From positions 1,237,210-1,301,209 of the forward strand of contig NZ_KV917381.1 of NCBI RefSeq assembly GCF_002019795.1: a stretch of 64,000 nucleotides of DNA, in the 5' to 3' direction. The number at the start of each line of letters is the position of its first letter. Position 1 is the stretch's first letter. This document shows positions 29,831 through 40,510 of the stretch, piece after piece. The DNA is from Bacillus alkalicellulosilyticus. GTDB lineage: Bacteria > Bacillota > Bacilli > Bacillales > Bacillaceae_F. The position numbers were made by a program, and so were the translations under genes. The notes under the pieces were generated by a model. That model was not told the origin of the DNA, made no database searches, and worked only from the letters and a program-made list of their open reading frames with translations.

Positions 29831-31249
29831 ATGCGAAAATTCGCGATTACAGTTACAGCAGCAACTATGTTACTAGGTGGTTTAGCCGGATGTGGTGTCG
29901 ATAATCAAGCACAAGATATGGGTGCACGTCAAGGACAAGGTTATGGTACGCAAGGTCAACTAGGTAACCAAGGTACAATTGGTATCCAAGGTACACATGG
30001 AACAACTCCAGGTGTTGATGGAACTCACGGTACGCAAGGTACCCGAAACCAAGGTGGACAAGGTTTATTTGGTGGACAAGGCACTGGAAGCCAAGGTGGT
30101 GGCTTATTTGGTGGACAACGTACTGGAAACCAAGGCGGCGGATTATTTGGTGGACAAGGTACTGGAAATCAAGGTGGCTTATTTGGTGGACATGGTACAG
30201 GAACTCGTGGTGGCCAAGGAATGCTTGGTGATACTACTCGAGGAACTGGTCAAATGGGACAAACTGATGGTGCTTGGAGAGGACAAGGAACTGTTCACGG
30301 CCTAAATGGTGTAGGAACAGGTCAAAGACAAGCAGACCAAGGTGTAACTAGAGGGACTGAAGCACGTTGGACAGGTGAAGGTCCAATCACTGACATGTTT
30401 ACTCGTGACGACCGTGCTAGAACTCGAGGTACTGCAACGGGTAATCGAGGAACAACTGCTACTCAGAATGGACAGCGTGGAAACCGTGTTCAAAGTCAAC
30501 ATTCAGTTGGTTTAACACAAAGAGGGAATGCTGTTCGTGTACAAGACATGGGTGAGTTAAACTTAGGTCGTAGAATAAGTACGTATGCTCCGACTCAAAA
30601 TAACCGTACTGGAGAACCATTTGGTGTAGGTGCTGGTGAAATAAGTCCAGATGGTACTCGTCAATCTATGCATGAAGGAAGAGGAACAACAGGTACACGT
30701 ATGGGTGCAGCTGGACGTCGTTCTGGTGACCATAGTGGAATCGTTGGTGACCGTCCTGGAATGGTAGATGACCGAGGAGTACTTCGTGATGAGGTGCGTC
30801 CCAGGCAGGGGATAACCGGGCAAGCTAACCAAACACGAGAAACTGGAGACAGAGCTCGCACACAAACAGCTGATAGAACTCAAAGAGGTCAAGGCACTGC
30901 AGCTAATTACCATCGTTCATATGATGGAGCTTCTGTTCAAAAGATTCAAGATCGTTTAGCTGAAAATGATATTCGAGACTCTCGCGTAATTGTCCATGAT
31001 GACACAGTTGTTGTAGCTGTTGATTCTGATGACAGAGATGTTCAAAAGAGAGTTCGAAATACAGTCGGTGACACGTCTGATGCCAAAAATATTCATGTAG
31101 TATCAGACAGAGATGCTGTTAGTCGTGTTCGCACAATGGATGACCGCCTTCGAGGTGGAGCTGCTTGGGAAGAAGTAGGTGCTACCTTTACAGAAATGAT
31201 TAATGATTTAGGAAGAGCAGCGCAACGCCCATTTGAGCGTACTCGCTAA
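29831..31249 (+). CDS. coxA: CoxA-like spore lipoprotein with YhcN/YlaJ domain and expanded Gly-Gln repeats
   Basis: The position after safA and the C-terminal YhcN/YlaJ domain (about 365-450) match CoxA (YrbB), a spore cortex protein of B. subtilis. A lipoprotein signal is clear, with the lipobox ending LLGGLAGC at C21. The protein is 472 residues, far longer than the roughly 200 of B. subtilis CoxA as I recall it. The extra length is Gly/Gln/Thr/Arg-rich, including four near-identical units around GGLFGGQGTGNQ at about residues 73-129. The ATG has AAAGGAGG upstream. Confidence 0.82.
   Translation: MRKFAITVTAATMLLGGLAGCGVDNQAQDMGARQGQGYGTQGQLGNQGTIGIQGTHGTTPGVDGTHGTQGTRNQGGQGLFGGQGTGSQGGGLFGGQRTGNQGGGLFGGQGTGNQGGLFGGHGTGTRGGQGMLGDTTRGTGQMGQTDGAWRGQGTVHGLNGVGTGQRQADQGVTRGTEARWTGEGPITDMFTRDDRARTRGTATGNRGTTATQNGQRGNRVQSQHSVGLTQRGNAVRVQDMGELNLGRRISTYAPTQNNRTGEPFGVGAGEISPDGTRQSMHEGRGTTGTRMGAAGRRSGDHSGIVGDRPGMVDDRGVLRDEVRPRQGITGQANQTRETGDRARTQTADRTQRGQGTAANYHRSYDGASVQKIQDRLAENDIRDSRVIVHDDTVVVAVDSDDRDVQKRVRNTVGDTSDAKNIHVVSDRDAVSRVRTMDDRLRGGAAWEEVGATFTEMINDLGRAAQRPFERTR
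30047..30217 (+). repeat. Coding tandem repeat inside the coxA-like gene
   Basis: Four units encode LFGGQ/H-x-TG-N/S/T-QGG with 13-14 residue spacing. At DNA level the phrase TTATTTGGTGGACAAG recurs with few changes, suggesting recent slippage expansion. Confidence 0.75.
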
Positions 31250-31258
31250 ATATAAATG

Positions 31259-31289
31259 AAAGAGCAGGGACATCCTGCTCTTTTTTTGG
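31259..31289 (+). terminator. Rho-independent terminator of coxA
   Basis: AGAGCAGG (31261-31268) pairs with CCTGCTCT (31274-31281), followed by a run of T. Confidence 0.85.
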
Positions 31290-31406
31290 GGTTACATATT
31301 TGTGAACTTTTTTAGTGTATTCTATTTTTTTGGATAAAACTTTCATTAGATGGTAAACATAGTTATGAATATCGCTTATACACTTTTAAAATTTGGGGTG
31401 ATTTTG

Positions 31407-31982
31407 ATGAACATTCGTCAAATCATAAAAGACATAACAATTGGACAAGGAACTTTTGTGTTACTTCTGGTTGTTGTGATAGTTGGAAGTATTATTGTCG
31501 GAAATCAGGGACAAACAGTAGCTGAAAACAAAGAAACAGTAAATGTAAATCAAGAAGCCTTTGAAGTAATGGCGCCAAAAACTGTAGAGGTCGTTCTTGA
31601 AAGAGTATATTTGGATGGAGAAATAAGTGAAGAAGTGGTTCAAGAAACCATTTGGTCAATGGAAGATTTTTGGGCTTTTTATGCCGATTGGACATTACTA
31701 GACCAAAATGAAAGTCGAGTTACTTTCCAACAGGAAGTCAATGACATTTCACCTTTATTAAAAATCAATGGTTATTTTGGAATATCTGAAGAGGGGATAT
31801 TAAATATTTACGATGGACATCCCAATCATGAGAAGGTCATTCAATCGTTTTTTCAAATAAATACAAATAAATTACAAAGTCATCAACACCATGAACTTAA
31901 AGAAGGGATTCCCGTGTTATCTCGGGAAAATTTCCAAGAAGTATTAAAAACCTTCGAACGGTATGCTGTAAAAAAAATGTAA
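31407..31982 (+). CDS. bofC: BofC, forespore signalling regulator
   Basis: BofC is a forespore-secreted protein that restrains SpoIVB and so tunes pro-SigmaK processing. The protein has 191 residues. One N-terminal membrane segment (about 14-33) could be a signal peptide. The following domain contains VEVVLERVYLDGEISEE, the BofC N-terminal substrate-like fold, and a C-terminal domain with GYFGISEEGILNIYDGHP. ATG at 31407 follows GGGGTG; upstream in-frame starts lack a ribosome binding site. Confidence 0.9.
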   Translation: MNIRQIIKDITIGQGTFVLLLVVVIVGSIIVGNQGQTVAENKETVNVNQEAFEVMAPKTVEVVLERVYLDGEISEEVVQETIWSMEDFWAFYADWTLLDQNESRVTFQQEVNDISPLLKINGYFGISEEGILNIYDGHPNHEKVIQSFFQINTNKLQSHQHHELKEGIPVLSRENFQEVLKTFERYAVKKM

Positions 31983-32013
31983 TGAGGAGTGTGGGACAAA
32001 AGGTTGTTTTTTT

Positions 32014-32122
32014 GAAGCCACTGAAAAAGTACAAACCAACTTTTTCAATGCCTTAAATTATGGTGGCAAAGGCTCCACTCGTAGCAGGCTTTTAAAACAT
32101 TCAACGGTTACGCACATTGCTT
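32014..32122 (+). repeat. Motif-bearing intergenic element (family I, copy D) with duplicated outer hairpin
   Basis: GGCTCCACTCGTAGC (32071-32085) and GGTTACGCACATTGC (32106-32120) form the core; the central stem is poor in this copy. A hairpin at 32019-32050 resembles the terminator at 32123-32168, so the core is flanked by two versions of the same hairpin. Confidence 0.6.
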
Positions 32123-32176
32123 AGAGGGCATTGAAAAAGTTAAAAACCTAACTTTTTCAGTGCCCTCTGTTTTTTA
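32123..32176 (+). terminator. Rho-independent terminator of bofC
   Basis: AGAGGGCATTGAAAAAGTT (32123-32141) pairs with 32150-32168, one G-U pair excepted perfectly, followed by a T-run. Confidence 0.85.
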
Positions 32177-32328
32177 TACTTTTTGTTTCACCCTTTAGTT
32201 ATGTCCTGGCCTTTTAGTATGGAGTGACGTTTACAAGTTGAAAAGCAAACACACTCCCTTTCTTTTCGTAACAACTGCAGGTTATGGTAAAATAGAATTA
32301 ATGTTCGATTAGTAAAGGGGAGAGCGTG

Positions 32329-32925
32329 TTGATTGAATCGATACAAGGAAAGTTAGAATGCATTGATCCGTATTATATCGTGGTTGAAACGGGGGGAATT
32401 GGGTATCAGGTCTTTTGTCCAAATCCGTTTGCCTTTGAAAAATATAGAAATACAACTATTAAAGTATATACTCATCAATATGTAAGAGAGGATATCTTGC
32501 GTCTTTTTGGTTTTAGTTCAAGAGAAGAACGAAAAATGTTTGAAAAGCTTCTTAATGTTTCAGGAATAGGACCAAAAGGTGCATTAGCAATATTGGCTAC
32601 AGGCGAACCAAGTCAATTGGTTGAAGCGATTGAAGGCGAAAAGGAAGAATTTCTTACTAAGTTTCCTGGTGTTGGTAAAAAGACTGCGAGACAAATGATT
32701 CTTGACTTAAAAGGAAAACTCGAAGACTTTGTACCAAATCAATTGTCTCTACAACCAGATTATACAAAAGCTGATGCTCATGAGTTAAGTGAAGCACTTG
32801 AAGCATTAAGAGCACTTGGATATGTTGAAAGAGAAATTAAAAAGGTCGAAAAAGAACTGAAGAAAGAAGAGCTATCTACAGACCAATATATTAAAAAAGC
32901 GTTGCAGCTGATGCTATCGTTATAA
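32329..32925 (+). CDS. ruvA: Holliday junction helicase subunit RuvA
   Basis: RuvA tetramers bind Holliday junctions and load RuvB. The protein has 198 residues with an N-terminal OB-fold (1-62), tandem helix-hairpin-helix motifs ([16 protein letters not shown] and [13 protein letters not shown]), and a C-terminal RuvB-binding domain. TTG at 32329 is preferred to GTG at 32326 because its spacing to AAAGGGGAG is better and it gives the usual M-I-E start. ruvB follows 15 bp later. Confidence 0.96.
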   Translation: MIESIQGKLECIDPYYIVVETGGIGYQVFCPNPFAFEKYRNTTIKVYTHQYVREDILRLFGFSSREERKMFEKLLNVSGIGPKGALAILATGEPSQLVEAIEGEKEEFLTKFPGVGKKTARQMILDLKGKLEDFVPNQLSLQPDYTKADAHELSEALEALRALGYVEREIKKVEKELKKEELSTDQYIKKALQLMLSL

Positions 32926-32940
32926 GGGGAGAGGACGATA

Positions 32941-33945
32941 ATGGAAGACAGAATAGTGTCTGCTCATGAGCAAGATGGTGATGAATCGGTTGAAGAACAT
33001 AACATTAGACCTAGCGATTTAGACCATTATATTGGACAACATAAGGTAAAAGAAAACCTTAAGGTATTTATTGAAGCAGCAAAAATTCGCAATGAGGCGT
33101 TAGACCATGTATTATTATATGGACCCCCTGGACTAGGGAAAACAACATTGTCCGCAATAGTTGCCAATGAAATGGGGGTTCAGCTTCGAACAACATCGGG
33201 CCCAGCTATTGAACGTCCAGGAGATTTAGCAGCAATTTTAACAGCACTTGAGCCTGGAGATGTTCTCTTTATAGATGAGATTCATCGGCTACACCGAATT
33301 GTAGAAGAAGTCCTCTATCCTGCAATGGAAGACTTTTGCTTAGATATTGTCATTGGTAAGGGGCCAACAGCTCGGTCTGTGCGTCTTGATTTGCCTCCGT
33401 TTACATTAGTCGGAGCTACGACAAGAGCTGGGATGTTATCTGCACCACTTCGAGATCGCTTTGGAGTCTTATCAAGACTTGAGTATTATACGGAACAAGA
33501 ACTCACAGAAATCGTGAAGCGGACAGCTACCATCTTACAAATTGATATTGATGATGCTGGTGCCACAGAAATAGCGAAGCGTTCTAGGGGAACCCCACGT
33601 ATTGCTAATCGTTTATTACGTCGAGTCCGAGATTTTGCTCAAGTAAAGGGGAATGGTGAGATTACGCTTGAGTTAGCACATAGTTCACTTGAACGCCTTC
33701 AAGTAGATCGACTAGGATTAGATCATATCGATCATAAATTACTTTTAGGCATTATTGAAAAATATAGAGGTGGACCAGTTGGATTAGAAACAATAGCTTC
33801 TACGATTGGTGAAGAGACAGATACAATTGAAGAGGTATATGAGCCATACTTATTACAAATAGGCTTTCTACAACGAACACCAAGAGGAAGAATGGTTACA
33901 CCAGCAGTGTATCAACACTTTCAGATGGAGGTGCCAAAAGAGTGA
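32941..33945 (+). CDS. ruvB: Holliday junction branch migration ATPase RuvB
   Basis: A AAA+ motor of 334 residues. The Walker A is GPPGLGKTT, the Walker B is LFIDEIHR, and sensor 1 is GATTRAG. The C-terminal winged helix begins near residue 255. The DUF2905 gene overlaps its stop by 4 bp. Confidence 0.97.
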   Translation: MEDRIVSAHEQDGDESVEEHNIRPSDLDHYIGQHKVKENLKVFIEAAKIRNEALDHVLLYGPPGLGKTTLSAIVANEMGVQLRTTSGPAIERPGDLAAILTALEPGDVLFIDEIHRLHRIVEEVLYPAMEDFCLDIVIGKGPTARSVRLDLPPFTLVGATTRAGMLSAPLRDRFGVLSRLEYYTEQELTEIVKRTATILQIDIDDAGATEIAKRSRGTPRIANRLLRRVRDFAQVKGNGEITLELAHSSLERLQVDRLGLDHIDHKLLLGIIEKYRGGPVGLETIASTIGEETDTIEEVYEPYLLQIGFLQRTPRGRMVTPAVYQHFQMEVPKE

Positions 33946-34163
33946 GTTTCATCCCAAAACTCTTTATTACGATTGGAATCATCTTGATTATTGTAGGAGT
34001 TCTTTGGCAAATTGGTGGGAAGTTCATTTCTCTTGGAAAGCTTCCTGGAGATATATTAATCAAAAGAGAGAATGCGACGTTTTATTTTCCGATTATGACG
34101 TCAATTATAATTAGTATCGTACTATCACTTGTTTTTTTAGTGATTGGTCGTTTTTTACGGTAA
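33942..34163 (+). CDS. DUF2905 small membrane protein
   Basis: A 73-residue protein with two hydrophobic helices (about 5-22 and 46-70) and a KLPGDI motif typical of DUF2905. The function is unknown. The GTG start overlaps the ruvB stop and has GGAGGTG 8 nt upstream. This family is often found between ruvB and queA in bacilli. Confidence 0.85.
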   Translation: MSFIPKLFITIGIILIIVGVLWQIGGKFISLGKLPGDILIKRENATFYFPIMTSIIISIVLSLVFLVIGRFLR

Positions 34164-34196
34164 TTTGAATACATACGAAAAGGTGAAACATACGAA

Positions 34197-36379
<2,183 letters not shown>

Positions 36380-36411
36380 CTCATGTTTACTAAACGAAAG
36401 GGGTGAAACAA

Positions 36412-36687
36412 ATGGGTGAAGGAGGAGGAATGATTGGTGCTTTATTGCCACTAATCTTAATGTTCGCTATCTTCTGGTTTCTTTTAATTAGACCACAACA
36501 AAAGAAACAGAAAGCAGTTCGCGAAATGCACTCTGCTCTCCAAAAGGGAGATAAAATTATTACAATCGGTGGACTTCATGGAACTATCGATGCTATCGAT
36601 GAAGATATCGTTGTAATTTTAGTACATGATAACCGTAAGTTAACATTTGACCGTACTTCGATTCGTGAAGTAGTCAATCCAAATTAA
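36412..36687 (+). CDS. yajC: YajC, Sec translocon accessory protein
   Basis: A 91-residue single-span membrane protein with a Gly-rich N terminus, membrane helix (about 8-26, LLPLILMFAIFWFLL) and the family motif RPQQKKQK, followed by a small soluble domain. It associates with SecDF/YidC. ATG at 36412 follows AAAGGGGTG. It is the last gene of the ruvAB-queA-tgt-yajC run, with a terminator after it. Confidence 0.94.
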   Translation: MGEGGGMIGALLPLILMFAIFWFLLIRPQQKKQKAVREMHSALQKGDKIITIGGLHGTIDAIDEDIVVILVHDNRKLTFDRTSIREVVNPN

Positions 36688-36700
36688 TAAGTACATAAAA

Positions 36701-36735
36701 AAGAAGCGAATCCATTGGATTCGTTCTTTTTTTTT
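36701..36735 (+). terminator. Rho-independent terminator after yajC
   Basis: GAAGCGAATCC (36703-36713) pairs with GGATTCGTTC (36717-36726), followed by nine T. Confidence 0.85.
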
Positions 36736-36798
36736 CGGAAAGGCAGTCTCTGCATAGGTTTTTTCTAAGTTCGCTGGTGATGACATTGAGCTAGCAAA

Positions 36799-36900
36799 TG
36801 TCCGAGGAGAAGGGTTGGAGGGCCAAAAGGAAGAAGAGGCAGAGCAGAAGTGTCCGAGGAGAAGTTCTGGAAGGCCAAAAGGAAGAAGAGGTAGAGAATA
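36799..36900. repeat. Tandem repeat, period 52 bp, two copies
   Basis: The unit starting TGTCCGAGGAGAAG at 36799 recurs at 36851 with few differences (GGCCAAAAGGAAGAAGAGG is common to both), and a third start (TTGTCCAAG) follows at about 36902. The stretch is purine-rich and non-coding, between yajC and the convergent yrzE-like gene. Confidence 0.75.
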
Positions 36901-36944
36901 ATTGTCCAAGCTTAAGGATTTCATTTACGTCCTCTCCTGTAACT

Positions 36945-36988
36945 AAAAAAAACACTCAAAGTATGACAACACTTTGAGCGTTTTTTTC
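36945..36988. terminator. Bidirectional terminator between the yajC region and the yrzE-like gene
   Basis: AACACTCAAAGT pairs with ACTTTGAGCGTT (one mismatch), flanked by an A-run on one side and a T-run on the other, so it can act on both strands. It ends just before the minus-strand stop at 36998. Confidence 0.75.
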
Positions 36989-36997
36989 TTATTATCC

Positions 36998-37372
36998 TTA
37001 TTCGCCTGCCAAATTTACCCCGATGATTCCTCCTAATGCGGCACAGAGTAAATATCCTCCATGATATAATAGCTGTTCTGTTGAAAACACTGAGTTGTAG
37101 CCTAAATATTGAACAAGAAAAGTAACTACGGTAAATAATAATGCTGTACCAGCGCCTATGATTAATCCGTTTTGTTTTGCTTTTCCTCCGGCTATAAGAC
37201 CTCCAATAAATAGCGTTAAAAATGAAGCGATTAAAATAATCCATGAAAACGATGTTTCTGTTAGTGAGCTGAATGTTAGGATTAACGATACGACGAGGCT
37301 AAAAGATAGTGCGATGATAACGATAGAAACAAGCCCATATAGCATAGAACTAAACATTCCCCGATATTCCAT
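36998..37372 (-). CDS. yrzE: YrzE-like membrane protein (TIGR04086 type)
   Basis: A 124-residue protein with four hydrophobic helices and the Gly-rich pattern LIAGGKAKQNGLIIGAG, as in the YrzE/TIGR04086 family found beside yajC in bacilli. The function is unknown. ATG at 37372 is chosen because GAGAGGAGA lies 6 nt upstream. It is on the minus strand, unlike its neighbours. Confidence 0.8.
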   Translation of the reverse strand: MEYRGMFSSMLYGLVSIVIIALSFSLVVSLILTFSSLTETSFSWIILIASFLTLFIGGLIAGGKAKQNGLIIGAGTALLFTVVTFLVQYLGYNSVFSTEQLLYHGGYLLCAALGGIIGVNLAGE

Positions 37373-37547
37373 ATGAATTCTCCTCTCAATAGACAAGTTA
37401 TTACTACACTATATTCAGAAAAGTCAATTTTAGACTAGCTTGTTTTCTAAAAAAAGAATTATAGACAAGTTGAAAAAGAAATATCATGAATGGGACATCC
37501 CTATCATAGGATGGTAGAAATGGGTGGGGGAGAGGAGTTCAAACTAG

Positions 37548-38837
37548 ATGGAAGTAACCTTGGCCTTTATCATTTTTATCATCAGTTACGTTTTTATTAT
37601 AAGTGAAAAAGTAAATAGAGCATTGGTAGCCTGTCTAGGGGGCGCTGCAATGTTATATGCAGGTGTCATTAACTTAGATAGTGCATTTATTCACCATATT
37701 GATTGGCATACGATTGCGTTGCTTCTTGCTATGATGATTTTGGTCTCGATCACGAGTCAAAGTGGTTTTTTTGAATATGTCGCGATTAAAGTTGCAAAGC
37801 AAGTAAACGGAAAGCCTATCCCATTACTCATCCTTATTTCACTTCTAACTGCACTAGGGTCTGCAGTCTTAAACAATGTGACAACTGTACTGCTTGTAGT
37901 TCCAATCGTATTGACATTGACAAAAATGCTCAAACTAAATGCAGTTCCGTATTTACTCTCGATTATTTTGGCTTCGAATATTGGAGGAACGGCAACATTG
38001 ATAGGTGACCCACCAAACCTAATGATTGGGCAGGCCGTTGAACATTTAACATTTAATGACTTTTTAGTGCACCTTGGACCCGTTGTTGCCATTATCTTTT
38101 TTGTAGTTATGGCAGGTTTAGTCCTCTTTTATCGAAACAAATTACATGTTACAGAAGCAGACCAAAGAAAATTAGTTGAAGTTGACCCCAAAAAATATTT
38201 AAAAGACAAAGTGCTATTAATAAAGTCGATTACAGTTCTGACAATGACAACGGTTGGATTTATCATTCAGCCTTTACTGAATGTTGATATTACTAGTATT
38301 GCTATGGGTGGAGCATTGCTTTTAATGCTACTTACATATCAAGTCCAAGATGTAGAAGAAGTTTTCAAATCAGTGGAATGGGTCACTTTATTTTTCTTCA
38401 TCGGATTATTTATGCTGGTGGGCGGGATAAAAGAAGTGGGTCTAATTGATGAAATCGCAAAGTCGATTATTTATTACACGGATGGAGATTTACCGAAAAC
38501 AGCCATTTTAATTTTATGGGCTTCTGGTATTCTCTCTGGCTTTGTCGATAATATTCCATTTGTAGCTGCGATGATTCCGGTCATTCTTGAATTTCAAAGC
38601 TATGGGATGACAAACCTTGACCCACTGTGGTGGGCACTAGCACTTGGCGCATGTCTAGGCGGTAATGCCACAATTATTGGAGCTACGGCAAACGTAATTG
38701 TTGCCGGATTAGCCGTAAAAGCAAACCATTCCTTTAGCTATATGGAATTTCTAAAAGTAGGAGCCCCTGTAGCCTTAGTATCCTTTATAATTTCAACCAT
38801 ATACATCTACTTCAGATACCTCATATTCTTTTACTAA
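37548..38837 (+). CDS. ArsB/NhaD-superfamily permease
   Basis: A 429-residue integral membrane protein with about 11-12 helices. The repeated motifs NNVTTVLLVVP with ASNIGGTATLIGDPPNLMIG, and DNIPFVAAMIPV with GGNATIIGATANVIVAG, are the inverted-repeat substrate-binding hairpins of the ion transporter (SLC13/ArsB/NhaD) superfamily. The substrate cannot be read from sequence; an anion or a sodium/proton role are both possible. It is monocistronic and followed by a repeated hairpin array. Confidence 0.88.
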   Translation: MEVTLAFIIFIISYVFIISEKVNRALVACLGGAAMLYAGVINLDSAFIHHIDWHTIALLLAMMILVSITSQSGFFEYVAIKVAKQVNGKPIPLLILISLLTALGSAVLNNVTTVLLVVPIVLTLTKMLKLNAVPYLLSIILASNIGGTATLIGDPPNLMIGQAVEHLTFNDFLVHLGPVVAIIFFVVMAGLVLFYRNKLHVTEADQRKLVEVDPKKYLKDKVLLIKSITVLTMTTVGFIIQPLLNVDITSIAMGGALLLMLLTYQVQDVEEVFKSVEWVTLFFFIGLFMLVGGIKEVGLIDEIAKSIIYYTDGDLPKTAILILWASGILSGFVDNIPFVAAMIPVILEFQSYGMTNLDPLWWALALGACLGGNATIIGATANVIVAGLAVKANHSFSYMEFLKVGAPVALVSFIISTIYIYFRYLIFFY

Positions 38838-38842
38838 AGAAA

Positions 38843-39110
38843 GGGCATCCAAAGGCGTACTTCCTTTGGATGCCCTTTCGAAGCGAAGCGAAAGCCGCAG
38901 CATGTATTAAAATGGAATGAGTGTACTTCTCATTCCATTGCAGCGAGCGGAAGCAAGCCGAACCAAAGGCGTACTTCCTTTGGATGCCCTTTCGAAGCGA
39001 AGCGAAAGCCGCAGCATGTATTAAAATGGAATGAGTGTACTTCTCATTCCATTGCAGCGAGCGGAAGCAAGCCGAACCAAAGGCGTACTTCCTTTGGATG
39101 CCCTTTCGTT
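38843..39110 (+). repeat. 114-bp tandem repeat of two hairpins (element family II)
   Basis: A terminator-like hairpin (GGGCATCCAAAGG/CCTTTGGATGCCC) follows the permease. The hairpin core starts again at 38963 and 39077, giving an exact 114-bp period for 2.3 copies. Each unit holds GCGAAGCGAAAGCCGCAGC, a second hairpin (ATGGAATGAG/CTCATTCCAT) and GCAGCGAGCGGAAGC. This fills the 356-bp gap before the DUF421 gene; only a short leader remains. Confidence 0.85.
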
Positions 39111-39193
39111 TACCAAAAGCTTCATCTTATGTTCTTAGAAGAATTGTCCAAACTAAGTACAACGATTATTCAGGACCATTAGGAGGACATTAG

Positions 39194-39841
39194 ATGGACT
39201 ATGGAACGATTGTACTGCGGACAATTTTTATATATTTTATAATCCTCTTTGTTCTTCGCTTTATGGGAAAGCGAGAAATTGGACAGTTGTCAGTTCTCGA
39301 TTTTGTTGTTTCGATTATGATTGCAGAGTTAGCGGTTGTTTCTATTGAGAATATACGAGTTCCAATGCTCAATACAATTGTTCCAATTGTAGTATTGTCA
39401 ATTATTCAAATTATCTTTGCCTTTATTTCACTAAAAAGCGAAAGACTTAGAAAGCTGGTTGACGGTAAACCATCCGTCTTAATTAATCAGGGAAAAATTG
39501 ATGAAGGTGAAATGCGGAAGCAAAGATATAATTTCGATGACCTCATGATCCAATTACGTCAAAATAAAGTCAGTAAACTGTCAGATGTTGAATTTGCGAT
39601 ACTAGAACCATCTGGAAAGCTCTCTGTCATTGAAAAAAATGATGATGAGAATACAGTACTGCCTCTTCCATTAATCTTAGATGGTAAAGTAAAGGAAGAC
39701 CATTTAAAGGAAATTGGACAAACCTCTTTATGGCTAAGGCAAGAATTGAGGAAACTTGGGTATCGTGATGTTAAGAAAATATCTTATTGTGCTTATCAAG
39801 GCGATAATACATTCTTTGTCGATTTGAAAGATGAATTTTGA
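39194..39841 (+). CDS. yrbG: DUF421 membrane protein, YrbG-like
   Basis: A 215-residue protein with three N-terminal membrane helices (about 6-78), the family motif RFMGKREIGQLSVLDFVVSI and a soluble C-terminal domain. Members such as YetF and YrbG of Bacillus are linked to spore germination; the molecular role is not settled. TAGGAGG precedes the ATG. In B. subtilis yrbG is also between yajC/yrzE and spoVB. Confidence 0.88.
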   Translation: MDYGTIVLRTIFIYFIILFVLRFMGKREIGQLSVLDFVVSIMIAELAVVSIENIRVPMLNTIVPIVVLSIIQIIFAFISLKSERLRKLVDGKPSVLINQGKIDEGEMRKQRYNFDDLMIQLRQNKVSKLSDVEFAILEPSGKLSVIEKNDDENTVLPLPLILDGKVKEDHLKEIGQTSLWLRQELRKLGYRDVKKISYCAYQGDNTFFVDLKDEF

Positions 39842-39932
39842 CATAGATATAAAAAAAATCATATTTATGGGACGGATGTGCAATCAAAACCCTACCTGTC
39901 TAAATAGGATGGATAGAAAGGAGGGTTTTAAC

Positions 39933-40253
39933 ATGCATGCTCAACAGTATTACGACATTTGTTGTCAACACAGAGGAAAGACAGTAATCATTAAAGAAAA
40001 GTGTGGCAAGCAACATTATGGAAAAATTGTAAATGTAGATAAACAATATGTTTGGATAGAACCAGTTCAGAGAGGAACAGGGTTTGGCGGATATAGTTAT
40101 GGCTACCCTGGCTATGGAGGTTATCCTGGAGGGTACTATCAATCTGGCTATACAGTAGCAGGATATGGTGGCTACCCTGGCTACAGACCAATTTTTCCGG
40201 TTGCCTTAGCTGCAATAGGTGGCTTCGCTTTAGGTGCCGCATTTTTCTGGTAA
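39933..40253 (+). CDS. Small Gly/Tyr-rich protein, possible spore surface protein
   Basis: A 106-residue protein. The N-terminal 45 residues look like a small Sm-like beta domain (GKTVIIKEKCGKQHYGKIVNVD). The middle (about 50-85) is Gly/Tyr/Pro-rich (GYGGYPGYR-type repeats), and the C terminus is a hydrophobic helix ending AALGAAFFW-like (GGFALGAAFFW). AAAGGAGGG precedes ATG 39933, making it a real gene; the frame upstream of this ATG has no good start. Gly/Tyr-rich composition suggests a spore coat protein, but this is inference. Confidence 0.7.
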   Translation: MHAQQYYDICCQHRGKTVIIKEKCGKQHYGKIVNVDKQYVWIEPVQRGTGFGGYSYGYPGYGGYPGGYYQSGYTVAGYGGYPGYRPIFPVALAAIGGFALGAAFFW

Positions 40254-40270
40254 ATGACTAGAATAATCCC

Positions 40271-40310
40271 GAAGACCCAAAAGGAAAAACTTTTGGGTCT
40301 TCTTTTTTTA
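40271..40310 (+). terminator. Rho-independent terminator
   Basis: A perfect 13-bp stem GAAGACCCAAAAG (40271-40283 with 40290-40302) is followed by seven T. Confidence 0.9.
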
Positions 40311-40510
40311 AAATTCTTTATTGTATAGACGAAATACTTAATTTTTTTAAGTGTAATATAGGTAATTTATACTTGAAAAATAAAACATTTTGTGAAATAT
40401 AGGACTTTTTACTTAAGAAAATAAAGTTGTTAACCGGTAAACTATATATAATTAATAGTTGCATTATTAAATTATAATTTATTACATGTTACAAATGGAG
40501 AGGTGAGGAA

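Noticed and set aside
38843-39110. Insertion sequence remnant
   Set aside because: No transposase fragment or terminal inverted repeat pair is seen. The region is only repeated hairpins.
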